Below are positions 23,726 through 35,351 of a DNA stretch of 64,000 nt, in pieces (position 1 is the stretch's first letter; each line of letters starts with the position of its first letter). The stretch lies in the NCBI GenBank assembly GCA_035610365.1, contig CM069435.1, positions 8,582,001 to 8,646,000 of the forward strand, read 5' to 3'. Source of the DNA: Aquatica leii (Eukaryota; Arthropoda; Insecta; Coleoptera; Lampyridae). Below the pieces are notes generated by a model. The model saw only the letters and a program-made list of their open reading frames with translations. It ran no database searches and was not told the origin of the DNA. The position numbers and the translations under genes are program-made.

Positions 23726-23842
23726 TTATTTCACGCCCTGATGAAGCCCCTTACGAAAGTGGGCGAAACGTTGGCAGCTTCGGTTGCAAATATGACACGG
23801 TCTAAACCCGGAAGACATTCTAATGTAAGTTTAAATTTTCTT

Positions 23843-24690
23843 AGATTTTTTTATGAGACGACATTCATGCTTATCTCAGAGGAATGCACAATCAATAAAT
23901 CCTGCTAGGGCAGCAAAACTAAATCCTTATATTGTTGAAGATTATTTTCAGAAATTAAGTAACATTTTAGAAAAATATGGTCTTAAGTATCAGCCAGCAA
24001 AATTTTTTTACATGGACGAGAAAGGATGCCGTCTAACTTTGCATCACCAACAGACAGTAATTGCCAGGAAAGGTAATAAAAGGGTTTACCTTGTGGCTCC
24101 TGTACATACAGAGAATTGCACAATTGTTGCTTGTAACAATGCAGTAAGCAATTCTGTTCCTCCATTTGTGTTATTTAAAGGACAACGATTGAAACCAACA
24201 TTTGGCAATAAGTTACAATCAGGTTCTAAGGTAGCTATGTCTGAAAAAGGTAGCATGATCACTACCATATTTATTAAGTGCTTAAATCATTTTTTTAACT
24301 TTATCCAACCGCAGTGCTTTTGATATTGGATGGTGCCGCACATTTAGACTGGACTATTGTAGAAGCTGCTGATCAGCTAGGGATTCATTTCTTATGTCTT
24401 CCTTCAAATACCCATAAACACCCATAAGTTACAACCTCTCGATGAAAGCGTCTTTCGTTCTTTTCAATATGTTTGAGACGAGGAATTGTTGAGATACTGG
24501 GATAAATTTCCTGGCAGAAAAATGAACCAAGAGAGATGTTCTGAGGTTTTTACTCCAGTACGGGGCAAATGTATGACGGCACAGTTCCTCTAGCTACATT
24601 GAGAAAACATTTAGCAAGTATCCAAGGTACTCCCATAAAGGAAAACAATTTTTCTAATTTACCAGGTTGTGATGGGTAATAAAGCCCAAT
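23843..24690 (+). pseudogene. Pogo-like transposase fragment (second family)
   Basis: Starts inside the protein at FMRRHSCLSQRNAQS and SINPARAAKLNP, then YFQKLSNILEKYGL, FFYMDEKGCRLTLHH (first catalytic D in MDEKG) and RVYLVAPVHTENCTIVACNN, with VPPFVLFKGQRLKP. A stop at 24321 is followed by degraded pieces: VLLDGAAHLD-like bases (24326-24346) and KLQPLDESVFRSF, so the second and third acidic positions can still be traced. The N-terminus and both ends of the transposon are missing. The sequence differs clearly from the pogo element at 11.2-18.5 kb. The strip 24700-25040 holds nothing recognisable. Confidence 0.85.
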
Positions 24691-25049
24691 CCAGGATTAC
24701 ACTTTCAGTTGTATTTTTGTATGATGTAGCTATTTTTGTTTAAAGGTTTTTATCGATTTGAAAACTAAAATGTTCAATCTTTGCAATAAATGTGTTTTCA
24801 TTCCTTAAACACCAAAGTTTACATGTTTGTTTTTGAAATTTAGTTAAGGTGGGCCTTAATACCCCCAGGGAGCTTATATCATTTTAGTGAACAAAATAAA
24901 AGATAAGCTCTGGTAGAAGAAGTTACAATTATTGAAAGGTATACTCCTAATTTAGTCCTGAAATAATAACAAATACACCAACTAATTCCCTTTGTAAAGA
25001 AAACAGTGTAATAAAATCATCTCATAAAAGTTCTCCAACAAAAACTAGT

Positions 25050-26920
25050 AAAAGTGTTAACATAGAAAGATGACGAATAGTTGACGTTTTGTATTTTTTT
25101 AATCAATTAAAAGAACTTGATATTCATGCACCTGGATTTGACTGTTCTCTGAAAAATTGTTTTATTACCAATAAAATTTGCAATGGTACATATACATACT
25201 ATATATTTAAAGGATGACCTTACTAGAAGTATAGTTAATGCAATTATGTAAATTGGTTGTGCGTATCAAAATTTAGAAGAATTAAACATCAATTGAAGTT
25301 CCTAGCATGACATCTACCACATTTCAAAAAGTGTGAACTAAAGTTTCTGACGCTTTAGAAAAAAACGCTGTAGAAGAAATGACTAAAGCTGCTGAAGAAG
25401 AAAAGCAGTTAGCGCTTACCGAAGTTAATATTGGTTCTGACGGTGTTCCTAAAATAACTGTGGTATGGGCCAAAAGGTCATATTGAAATCAATACAATTT
25501 ACTATCAGGAGCAGCAGTTATAATTGGGTATCAAACAAAAAAGTCCTTTTCTTAGGAGTTAAAAATAGATTTTGTATAATGTGTCAACGATATGAAAACA
25601 AAGATCTTGCAATTCCACAGCATCGGTGTTATAACAACTGGCAAGGAAGTTCTAGTGTTATGAAAGCTGCAATACTTGTAAAAGGTTTTAAAAAAAACAA
25701 AAAAATGTATGCTCTTCGGCATTCCACTTTTATTAGAGACGGAGACAGTAGTTTTTATAGTAAAATATTGGAAACACATTCATATAAACAGCGCATTCAG
25801 AAAATTGATTGTAAAAATCACCTATTAAGAAATTTTTGCAATAAATTGCAAAATATTTGTAAAACAACTCAAGGACCTCCTGCATTAAGACGTTAATTAA
25901 AGCTATTCCATTTCGCAAAAAAATGGAACTCAAAATAGTTTACAATTAAAAAATGATATTTTAAACGTAGAAAGTCATGTGTTTGGAGAACATACGCAAT
26001 GTAAAAAACTATTTTTGTGACAAAACTCAACTCGATAAAAATCATCTGGTTCCACAACTTACAACATCAGGCTTATATTCTAAAATTTCAGCTAAACCCG
26101 AAGAAACTGTTTAGAACTAATTCAAAAAATAATGAAAAAGAAATGACTACTACTCATTATGGCCACCATGGTATAAAACCTGATTTAGATAAAACAAAAT
26201 ATGCAGCACAAAAAGAAATATTTTTAAAATCTCTTAATCGGAGCGTGCACGACATTTTTAATTTAGAAAAACGAACACAAAAGAAGAAAGAAGAAAACTG
26301 ATTACCGCTTTAAACTTTGGAGTGACTTGTAAGCAAAGAAAAAGTACAAACTGTTCTGGTTTAGTAAAAGCATTATTATATCAAGATTATGTTTATAGTA
26401 CAGCATTAGAATATGAAAAACAGCGCAAAGACCAAGCATTGAACAAAATTCGTCAAACTCAAAATCTGGATAAACAAAAATGTGGATTTTTTTATAGACA
26501 AAAAATATTTTTTAGATACTACGCCAGATGGACTTTTTGGCGATAAGGAAATCATTGAAGTTAAATGTCTTTATTCTGCAAGAAATAGAACTCCAGAAAT
26601 AGGCATTTAAAATAAGAACATAAAAATATGGAAATTGTACAACAACGGATACGAACTTGACACAAACCACAATTGGCATTTTCAAATTTAAGACCAATTG
26701 CAAATTATTGTTGGAAAATATTGTTTATTAGTTATCTGGATTCTTTTAGGTATCAAAACAGAGACAATATTTTGTAACTCAAAATGGAATTCAAAAATGC
26801 TTCAAAAACTAAAACAGTTTTATTTTGAATGCGTCTTGCCTGAATGAATAGATCCCAGAATACCTCAAAATATGTCTATTCGTGAACCATCTTATATACT
26901 AGAAGCTCAAAATTAAAAAA
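25050..26920 (+). pseudogene. Mutator-type domain plus YqaJ exonuclease gene, decayed
   Basis: Read across frames, this is one protein of two domains. First, pieces typical of the Mutator-like transposase domain found in insect proteins: AAVIIGYQTKKVLFLGVKN, RFCIMCQRYEN, CYNNWQGSSSVMKAAILVKG, FIRDGDSSFYSKI and KIDCKNHLLRNFCNKLQ (25465-25896 is the longest open part). Second, from about 26300, a YqaJ/lambda-exonuclease-type domain: RKSTNCSGLVKALL, TALEYEKQRKDQALN, then TPDGLFGDKEIIEVKCLY. In the last the D (26527), E (26557) and K (26563) of the nuclease motif are intact. Several frameshifts and stops separate the parts. Whether the parent is a transposon or a host-like gene family is not settled by this sequence. 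Confidence 0.75.
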
Positions 26921-26924
26921 AAAT

Positions 26925-27689
26925 GCATAAATTAAATTGTTTCTAGGTATATATTAAGATTTGTATACTCTTTTATTTGTAATATTAATGTTTAAGTGTT
27001 TGTATTAGTAGTTGAGTTTTACAAGACCTGCATTTTTCATTTCTATTTAGTATATTAACTGCATTAACTGCATTTTGTATATGTTTAACCAATTCAAATT
27101 TTAAATAAATTAACATGTATTTAAAAATAAGTTTTCGTAGTAGTTGCAACTATGTTGATATATAAAAATCATAAACTCTACATTTTATATATTGAATATA
27201 AAATTATTTTAACATGAGTTATATTTTACAGTCACTAAAAGTTCGATTTTATAGAGACCTGAGAAACCATAAGATTGGCTCCTAAACGGTTTTTTATCGA
27301 TTCGCTTAATTAATTCTATCGATACACATCCCACAAGTTTTTTTGTGTTGTACAGAGTGCGTCGTTTCTTTTTTGTAAACATAAACACCACGTTTAAAAA
27401 TCTCTTCACTTTAAACAGGCGCTCTGACAAACTTGGAATAAACTTTCTAAACAGAAAAAAACAAAAAATGCTGCTCAAAGAAAACCGAAAACACTTGTAC
27501 ACCTAGTTTAAATTTTGATTTGGTGACAATCGCTAATCCATTGCACCGGTTAAGTATCAACATGTAACGTATAAAAAAATAAAATGCGAAATTTTATTCA
27601 AATTCAACATATTCAAAAAAATCATAAAAATAATCGACAAATCTCTATAATTTATTGATATTAACAGCCAAAAACATAACATAAAAAGC
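26925..27689. other. No recognised gene
   Basis: AT-rich sequence. A 97-codon minus-strand frame at 27209-27502 matches nothing I know and has the phenylalanine/lysine-rich look of random AT-rich DNA. Confidence 0.5.
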
Positions 27690-28265
27690 GTGAACAATAA
27701 GACATGATACAATTAATTACAAATTATATGAGTAGGGTCCTAAGAATTCTATAGTATTTTCACAATTTACAATATTTTTATAAATAAATTGGGATAAATT
27801 TTGAAACAAAAAAAAATACTTAAAATATAGACATTATAATAAAAGCTAAATAAAAAACTTAAAGAATTTATTTACATTTAATTATCGAAGATCAAGTACA
27901 CAAAGGATAAAATTTTACGTCATATCTTAGCTCATGTTGCCGCTGAAAATTCAATTTGCGTAATTTTTGTAATGCGTAATAAAACTTTCAAATTTTTCTT
28001 ATATCAATCTGAGTTATTTTTTATTTGTATAATTATCATTTTTGTAACCATATCTAATCGTAAACACATAACGGAAATTCCTCGGAAATGTAACGTGCAG
28101 ACGAACATCTAACGCACATTAAACATATTTGAATATTGCATAGCAAGAGTAAAAATCAAGAAAACGTAATTGTACCTACGTATCCAAAACAATTTTTTGT
28201 ATCAAAACACGAAGTTATACGTACAAAAATAAGCAGCAGAAACGTATCGTAGTAAAGAAAATTCT
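27690..28265. repeat. Dispersed noncoding repeat, copy 2
   Basis: Same order of blocks as 6795-7330, starting near ACAATAAGACATGATACAAT and ending near AAAATAAGCAGCAGAAACG. More diverged internally, with several small gaps. Confidence 0.65.
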
Positions 28266-28339
28266 AAAAGTTACGTTAATACATTACTTATTAAGGATTT
28301 GCACACAAAAGATATCAAAGAATATACTCAAACACGATT

Positions 28340-28586
28340 GCATAATCTATAGCAACACACCACCTGGAAAAACAATACTGAGAAGCAAACGCTTTAGACC
28401 TAAATGCTAAAAATCGGTAGTAGGTTGAATGATTCTAGAAATTCGGAAGTAATTGGGAATTCGCAAGAAAAACAATGAGTACAGGAAAAAAAGTAAAGAA
28501 ACATCGAAAGAAAAAACACATAAATGAAGTAAGTTCCAGAAGTTTGCCACCGTGTTCCAATAAACAGTTAAAAGAACTATTAGGCG
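28340..28586 (+). repeat. Gag-like segment, copy 1
   Basis: Contains CACACCACC, a TTAGACCTAAATGCTAAAA block and TGATTCTAGAAATTCGGAAG. These recur in the same order at 31070-31200. Translated pieces (LNAK, MILEIRK) suggest a decayed retrotransposon gag start, but the match is too short to be sure. Confidence 0.4.
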
Positions 28587-29440
28587 CTGTTAACTCAAAC
28601 AACTGCGGATGGCGGAAAGGTTGTTAGTTACCTTAGTCGATCGTTCACCAAGACGGAGCGGCATTATTCGACTACCGAAAAAGAATGTCTGGCTGTGTTG
28701 TGTTATGGGCCATGAAAAGTTCTGTTCTTATGTGGAAGGATCCCTTTTCACTGTGATAACTGATTATCATTCGACGTTGTAGTTAAATTGTTTGCAGAGA
28801 ACTTCAAGACCATTAGCTCGTTCCTGATGCGTTGTCACTTTTAGTTCCATATGCCTAAAATTTCTTTTTTCTTTTATCTTAATTTGCCGACTACTGATCG
28901 TTGGTATAACTTCTTACGTTTTGTGGATGCTCGTCATAAGTTTGTGAAATGTTATATGATGTTCTTTATCGTCATGTTGCTACTCGTTTCTCTTAAAATG
29001 CTTCTGATGATTAGAAAATAGTGGTGCCTACTAAACAACGTGCGGAACTGATTTGTTACCATCACCTGCTGTCGTTGGACACTGTGGCGTTATTCTTATT
29101 GCGAAACACGAGGTCATTAACTGTACTCCTTTCTTTGCAGTCTTCGGATGTGAACACGTTCTTTCACGAAATTTCTTCGGTTCATCTTTTTCTTCTTCTT
29201 GGCTTCATTTTGGAACCTAAAGGTTTCGTTCAGTGTCTCATTGTAAAGTTATCCGTACGTATATTCTTAAACAACTCACTAAAGGGTACACTAAAACGCA
29301 AAATAGATATAACTTTTGTCGTCGACACGTTTGGTATACGCTTTCTGACGCCACTCGTCGGCGTAAACTGCGTTCTAGATTGTCTGTGGTTTATATTTTC
29401 TATTTGAGTTACTTTCTTTTGGATTCTATTAGCTTATCTA
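28587..29440 (+). pseudogene. Gypsy C pol remnant: RNase H and integrase end
   Basis: RNase H opens with LLTQTTADGGKVVSYLSRSF and RHYSTTEKECLAVL, followed by FSLVITDYHS-like sequence. After a deletion come VVPTKQRAELICYHH (start of the integrase zinc-binding region), TPFFAVFGCEH and SHCKVIRTYILKQLTKGYTK with RYNFCRRHVWYTLSDATRRR (29233-29380), the integrase C-terminal region. The catalytic core is deleted. The + strand is strongly T-rich, unlike gypsy A and B, whose sense strands are A-rich, so this belongs to a separate lineage. Confidence 0.8.
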
Positions 29441-29954
29441 AATAAATGTTTGGCAAATATAATGCCCGTCTTTGTTAGTATCTATTATGATAAGTGAATT
29501 CATAGCGGAAAATTGTTTTTTTTGTTGTCACTTTAGTCATTGGTTTGAAGTATGGTGACTAATCTGATTGTTGGTTAATTTTAATGGTCTTGTTTAGACC
29601 TCTTATAATTTTGATTTCTTTTTTTCAATGTTGTATTTTTGGATTTTTGCGTTCGTTTACCTATAAATGGCTACTCGGCGTGAGTTATTATTTTGGTTTT
29701 GGTTCTATTTTTGAGAAAGATATCATACCGTCTTTGGGCGATTAAACAGCTCTATATCTTTACCCAAGTCTAGTTTGAATGGGTTCTCTCCACTATGTAT
29801 TCAAATTTTTGGCGGTTGATTGGGCACTAAGGTAAGCCACTTGGGTTTGGCTATATAGAGAAAGGTAGTTGAGCCATACAACAACATCGTACCCTATTTT
29901 CTCTTTCTGTCTTCCTGCCTTTCTTTCTCTTGTTTCAATCTGCCACCATGTGTA

Positions 29955-29969
29955 GAGAAAGGGGGAGAA
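29955..29969 (+). other. Polypurine tract of gypsy C
   Basis: AGAGAAAGGGGGAGA lies downstream of the integrase remnant, where a retrotransposon second-strand primer is expected. It suggests the right LTR starts at about 29970. Confidence 0.5.
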
Positions 29970-30700
29970 TCTGAGTGCTAAGTGTTCGAGAAGGTTGATT
30001 GTCTAGTATAATTGGAAGCCGTACGACTGACTTGATGGAGCTTGTCGAGGGTGATTAGTTCTTTTTTACCGGCGCGTAGGATGTTGTGGTTGTGCAAGAA
30101 ACACCGTTTCCGGTTAAAGTCGAGCTATTGCAAACTGTGGGAATTTTTTTTTTTGTTTTGGGGCAAAATTTTAGAATGTTTCTTTTCTTTTTCTTTTAAA
30201 TACTTCTAGGGTAGATCAGATTTCTTTCTGGGTGAGAAGAAGACTATTGTGGTCAAGCAAGTACTGGTTGCGGGGTCGTGAGATTGTATGGGCTAAAGTT
30301 GAGGGACCCAACAACGCGCTATTTCAACCTGTCATTAGGACTTGAGGCGTGTTTAAGACTTCGACGCCATGCAATTGTCGGGAATTTTATTGAAGAAGTG
30401 AAAGGTGTGATAAGATTCTTGGGGTCATTTCCTAGCCTTGTAGATTTGGGTTTCGTTCCTTTCCTATTTCCCTATAGCACCTTTGTTTCTTTATTGATGG
30501 GTTTCCTGGGAAATATATTCAAGGTAGGATTTGTATCTGTATGCTGGGGTTTCATGGGATTTAAGGGCGTTGTTCTTAACTGTGGTCTGAACTTTTCTTT
30601 TTCCTATACCTTTTTTTTCCTCTTGTTTTGTTTTAGATTGTCGTTTAGGAATGTTTATGAGGCTGCGTTAATTTTTTTGGAATGTGAGTAATAATCAAAT
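29970..30700 (+). repeat. Probable right LTR of gypsy C
   Basis: Follows the polypurine tract; T- and G-rich like the rest of gypsy C. No left LTR was found for comparison, so the end is a guess. A 137-codon frame at 30278-30691 lies inside it and looks like a by-product of the T-rich composition, not a gene. Confidence 0.4.
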
Positions 30701-31604
30701 TAAATAAAATAAAAAATAGGATTGACAGCAAAATAGACAATCAAAAAAAGACATGACTGTTGACCAACTTTGCAATGCCTAATTACCCTACTAAAAAAAT
30801 AAATAATTAAAACTAAAAAATACGCAGATAAAAGAAAAGCAAACAATAACAAAAAAAGCCACAAAAAAAATTGAAAGTGACTATATAAGTAAACGTAGCA
30901 ACTAAAGAATGTGTCTTTATATCAGTAGTCAGAACTTAAAAACCCTAGACAAACGTAGAAAAAGCTTCAAAAACAATTTAGTGTTAAGACGTTTTGTTGT
31001 ATCTGATAAGTTTCTCTGTGGCTGATCCAAACAAGCTCGACATGTTAGATTTTCTATAAAACTAGTAGAAATCACCCCAAATAGCTTCCAAAATCTATAA
31101 CACACCACCGAGAAGAGCAAAAGTTTAGATATCAGACTTAAATACTAAGAGTTAATAGTAAGTTAAATAATTTTAGAAATTAAGAAAAAATTGGAAAGAA
31201 ACAAAGCAAGAGACAGAACAGATGACATAGCTGTATTATTTTTAGAACGACATTGAACTTAAGTATTAGGAGCAAGTGCAAAAACTAACTGAAACACTTT
31301 CTCACCATATTCCAATACAAAAAAGAATTATTAGAATTTATGTACGTTTCTATCCGTTTGCTTAAGGATGCCAAATAAAAAATGACTTTAAGCACGGCTA
31401 AGAAAAGCTATGGTGTATTTGCTCAGAGACCAATAATTACAAAAAAAAATATTACATGATTTTAACGTACATTTGACGGATTCGTTAGCTGTTATCGTAC
31501 TTTACAAATTGTATTAATTAAACAGTTATTATTCAGAGATAAAAATTTAGATTTTAATACTGCGGCAACACTGCCTAAAACGTAGAAAACGGCGTCTTAA
31601 TCTA
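30701..31604 (+). other. Degraded gag-like sequence up to the second mariner
   Basis: 31070-31200 repeats the blocks of 28340-28460 in diverged form, with A-rich, lysine- and glutamate-rich translation typical of gag. The rest shows no recognisable protein. Confidence 0.4.
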
Positions 31605-32265
31605 CAGGGTGATTTATTATTAACTCACCGACAAACTTTGTCAGGTTAAAGTTGAGGTAATTTTAAGGGAAAAAATGTTATTTAAATTTTTTTGCAATAT
31701 TGCTTAGTTTAGGAATTAAATGACTGACTTTTTCAAACGCGCCCACTCAATCGATTTCGCTCAAACTCGATCGATTTCGTACGAGACTGTCATACGTACA
31801 ACTTTATTATGTAGTCTACTACCTGCGGTTTTCATAATTACAACATAAAATGTACGTTTATAGCACTGAAGAATACGCAGTCGGTACGAAAATATCATCT
31901 ACCGCATCACTCAGTTTTCTGAGAACATTTTTAAAGATTACGAGAAACAGGTACGCCTGCTCTAGCAAAAGCCATTCTACCACATAAAGTTAATGTAGAG
32001 CAAGAAGAAGCTGCCATTAACGACAATCCTTCAATTGGTACTCGGAGAATAGCATAAAATCGGAGCGCCCTTTACGCGAGATGGTATTAATAATTACCAT
32101 AACGATCATATCTACGCATTACAAGATTCACATGCGATTATTATTATTATTACCCGTGCATGTAATGGAAGAGCGTTTAATCGCAGACAGTTACAGAATT
32201 TTTTTAAACAACATAGTATTTAATTTTCATAAAGAGATACCCGTTAACATTATTGCAAATATGTG

Positions 32266-33253
32266 TGTAACCGTCGTTTAAGGCTGTTCGATTTCTTTTG
32301 TGAAAAACCCAGTATTGTGGAATCGTTTTATGGATTTCAAATTGATTTTAAAAAATTTGTATTAATTTATTTCAAAATTAGTACGCTGCTGAATCATCCG
32401 TAATCTGTGTTGACTTAACATTTTCTTTGCTCGATCAAAGCTCCAGTGGTAATTTATGCTTCCTTCCGAGATATAATTGTAATTAAAGATTTTTTAGCAG
32501 TTTCTTTATTTTAAGTTTATTTAAAAGTTCTTTGTTTTAACGCCTTTAACGTTTCTTCCTGATTACATCTGGCAACCCAGGATCCAACCACAACTTCTTT
32601 CCTGGATTTATGACGACAACGATTTAAGGTATTTATTTTGTACCAATTACTTAAAGTTTTAAGTGTCTTAAAAGCTCTGGTTTTTAAGAAAAATTAGTGT
32701 TGCAAATTAACGATTTTATCGGTAATGTAATTAATAATTGATTATTGTCCGTATTTGTCAAAGCTATGTGACACAAATTTGTTGTGTTAAAAATTTGTTT
32801 GACGTTAAAGGGAATATTTATTTATGCGTTAATTTAAATAGTTTTTTTGTTGCTTTTATTTTCTTGTTTTGAGTAATTTTTGTTCAAATAAATGTTAAAT
32901 AGTTAAATTGTAAATAAGCTTTTAATTCTGTCGCCCTTCGCGTTATGTAAAATTTAAGTTCATTTCAGATTTTAGTGAGATACACTCTATTAAGATAAGT
33001 CCATTTAGAGTTTATCCTTCAGGAGCCGGCTTGTGGTTGGCAAAGGGCAGAAGTCTATTGAGCTTTACTCCTTCCTGGCGCCCTTTGATTTGATTTTTTG
33101 ATTTTACTTTTAGATTTTGTTTTCGTTCGAGTTTTCTAAGCAATCACGAAATTGTGAATGTAACCCACCCCGTCTTCACTAAGCACCGGCATAACACCGT
33201 TTATGTTACTTTATTTCAGGCAAGTGTCATTGTTTCAACTTATGCACGTAACA
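32266..33253. mobile_element. Solo LTR (988 bp) with 4-bp duplication TGTG
   Basis: Starts TGTAACCGTCG and ends CACGTAACA. TGTG flanks it at 32262-32265 and 33254-33257. Removal restores the mariner peptide NMWYQHD across the join, independent proof of the boundaries. A TGGCGCCC string occurs inside near 33076. Confidence 0.9.
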
Positions 33254-33271
33254 TGTGGTACCAACACGATG

Positions 33272-33305
33272 ATGCTCTATCTCTATCTATATCTATCTCT
33301 ATCAT
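33272..33305 (+). repeat. CTATCT microsatellite
   Basis: About six imperfect units of CTATCT/CTATAT at the site where the mariner coding sequence has an internal deletion. Confidence 0.8.
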
Positions 33306-33500
33306 ATAAAGCAAATTGTTTATGAAGAAAAAATTAACACACGACCACAGTTGTTGCAGAGAATTCAGAATGCTGCTGCTGAAATTACAAATCAACCAAA
33401 CATTATCGTTCGATTGAAAAATTCTTTGATTCGTCGTTGTGAAGATGTATTGAAGTAGGAAGATGACATTTTGAAAGTTTTTTACTAAATTTAATGTGTT

Positions 33501-35055
33501 TATCAAATTGTACGGATTGTTTTTAGAACAGATTCTAAATAAACCCTTATAATAAATTAATATATGCTAAAAGACGTAATAAAACCATACTACTGTTAAA
33601 GTTTTGCATAAAATAACGGAATGATCGAAAACTCCTGAAAAGAACAGTAAAAAAAAATGTGCGTATAGAAAGTAAACAACGTAAATGTAAAAAAACCGAT
33701 TACAACAAACAAATAAAAAATAATTTATTTTAAAGAAAACGTAACAAAAATTGTTTATTAAAATGTTACTTTTCAATTTTATGCTACGGTAGGCATTTAT
33801 AAAATTATACAACAAAAAAATAAAACTTAATATTTTTGCAAGTTAATGCACTATTTTTATTCGGTTTACGACGTTTATGTGCCAGTCCGTATCTTAGAAG
33901 TATTTTTTTCGAAATAAAAATATTGAAACGCCTGATGTGAATATTTAATAACACACTGTAAGCTACCCAATAAACGAACGTTGCAAGAATTTTTTACAAC
34001 AGCATAAAGCTTTAAATTTGAAACGTTTAGACAAACGCAAAGTTATCGTGTTTAACGCATTACTTGCTTTTCACTTTTCTATTTTCTTCGGTCTTAATAT
34101 ACACATCAAATTCTAGTCGTAAACTTTGCATAATAATGTAAAGTTATTTCACGGTTGCGACTTTTCTGATTACACGCACCTTTGGGTCACTGTTTCTTCA
34201 TCAAAAATGTATCAATCTTGTTATATAAAATGTGAGTTTCATAGGGATTCTGGGTAATTATTGATGCTATCTGCAAATCTTACTTCCGGCGGAACGACTG
34301 AGGCTTACGTAATACTCAACCCACCGGGTTACTTCCCGTAATTTCCTCTAGAGGAATTCGAAGATTTGAATTAAAATCAAAATGAATATAAAGTATTCAA
34401 TAACAACATCTAATTTTCATTAATCGAAATCGCGGTTGCTGATACTGAAAAGATTCCTTAAATCAATTTAGCTAATGCCGTTCGTAAAGAACTTAATTTT
34501 AAAATTGCTCACTTGTAAAAGCTTATTGCGTCTTTGGTATTTATGTAAGCATTACTACAAGAAACTTAACTAAACAAAATTTTCAAAGCTAATTACATTT
34601 TTTAAAACCGTTGCTTGATAGATTAAAATTTTCTTTTATTTAAACACAATGAGAACATGTTACATTCGAAACCTACAAATACCTTTAAAAATGCAGACGT
34701 GATAACAATTTTAAACGGTTCCGTCTTTGAACGCTGTGGTTATAAAGGTGTAAATAAGAGAGTGCTTTTTCGTTACGAGTTTAAGTTTTTATAAACTGCA
34801 ATAGATTTTTATACGTTTTGGGATTTGCTTTTAATGAAGACGTTTAACAGACAATTTAAGCGTGCCGTGCAAAAATTTAATTAATGACGTTTAAGACAAA
34901 ATTAATTAAAAAGTTAAATCAATTTGTCATCATGTTTAATGTTCTCGTTTTATTAAGATTTCAATTTTATTTTGTGCAGTTGGTGTATTAAAAAAATTAA
35001 GATGAATTTAAAAGTGGATTGAATACATGTTTAAATACGTGTTTTTTAAAAGAAC
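33501..35055. other. No recognised gene
   Basis: 1.5 kb of AT-rich sequence. The strip 34240-34380 is a little richer in GC (TTCCGGCGGAACG) but encodes nothing I know. Confidence 0.5.
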
Positions 35056-35351
35056 AATGACTACATAATAAAATATTTTTAAGGTAAATGGTGTATTATT
35101 TGTTTAGAATAATCTAAATGCGAGCTTTCGAATTTGGTCTAAGTTCTTCGTCAGGCAAAATTAAATTAATATGACAATTGTAAAACTAAGGTTACTAAAA
35201 ACAATAACTGTAAGGGAGATAATAAGCGCAAGTGTATTTAGCCACAGCATTTGCTCGAAGGTCTAAAGGAAAAACCACCATAAAAACTCTAGACGTAGCT
35301 TAAGTGTCAATGGTGGACAAATTAAGATTAAGAAATAACAGGTAACCATGT

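Larger units (their letters stand above)
22858..23830 (+). mobile_element. Penelope-like element 2, 3' fragment
   Basis: A 5'-truncated copy of a different, less AT-rich PLE family. It is bounded by the 12-bp repeat TTAAATTTTCTT (22846-22857 and 23831-23842), a likely target-site duplication. It includes the C-terminal coding part and a 3' untranslated tail with GATGAAGCCCCTTACGAAAG and GGGCGAAACGTTGGC, typical of PLE 3' ends. Confidence 0.82.
31850..33487 (+). pseudogene. Mariner transposase, internally deleted
   Basis: ATG at 31850 begins MYVYSTEEYAVGTK, a helix-turn-helix start; the region carrying the first catalytic aspartate is deleted. Then FTRDGINNYHNDHIYALQD, DSHAIII, LIADSYRIFLNNIVFNFHKE and IPVNIIANM. 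After the solo LTR the peptide resumes as NMWYQHDDA, which contains the second catalytic aspartate; joining the halves at the TGTG target restores the usual reading. A CTATCT-type simple repeat then replaces the segment with the third aspartate. The C-terminus continues with HIKQIVYEEKINTRPQLLQR and RLKNSLIRRCEDVLK. Not functional. Confidence 0.85.
31605..33500 (+). mobile_element. Second mariner-type element, right end lost
   Basis: Left end CAGGGTGATTTATTATTAAC preceded by TA (31603-31604). It carries a transposase of an insect mariner group different from the DD41D copy. No matching right inverted repeat was found after the coding region. A solo LTR (32266-33253) splits it. Confidence 0.72.

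Noticed and set aside
30278..30691. 137-codon frame rich in F, L and G
   Set aside because: Sits in the probable LTR of gypsy C, whose T- and G-rich strand gives few stops by chance.
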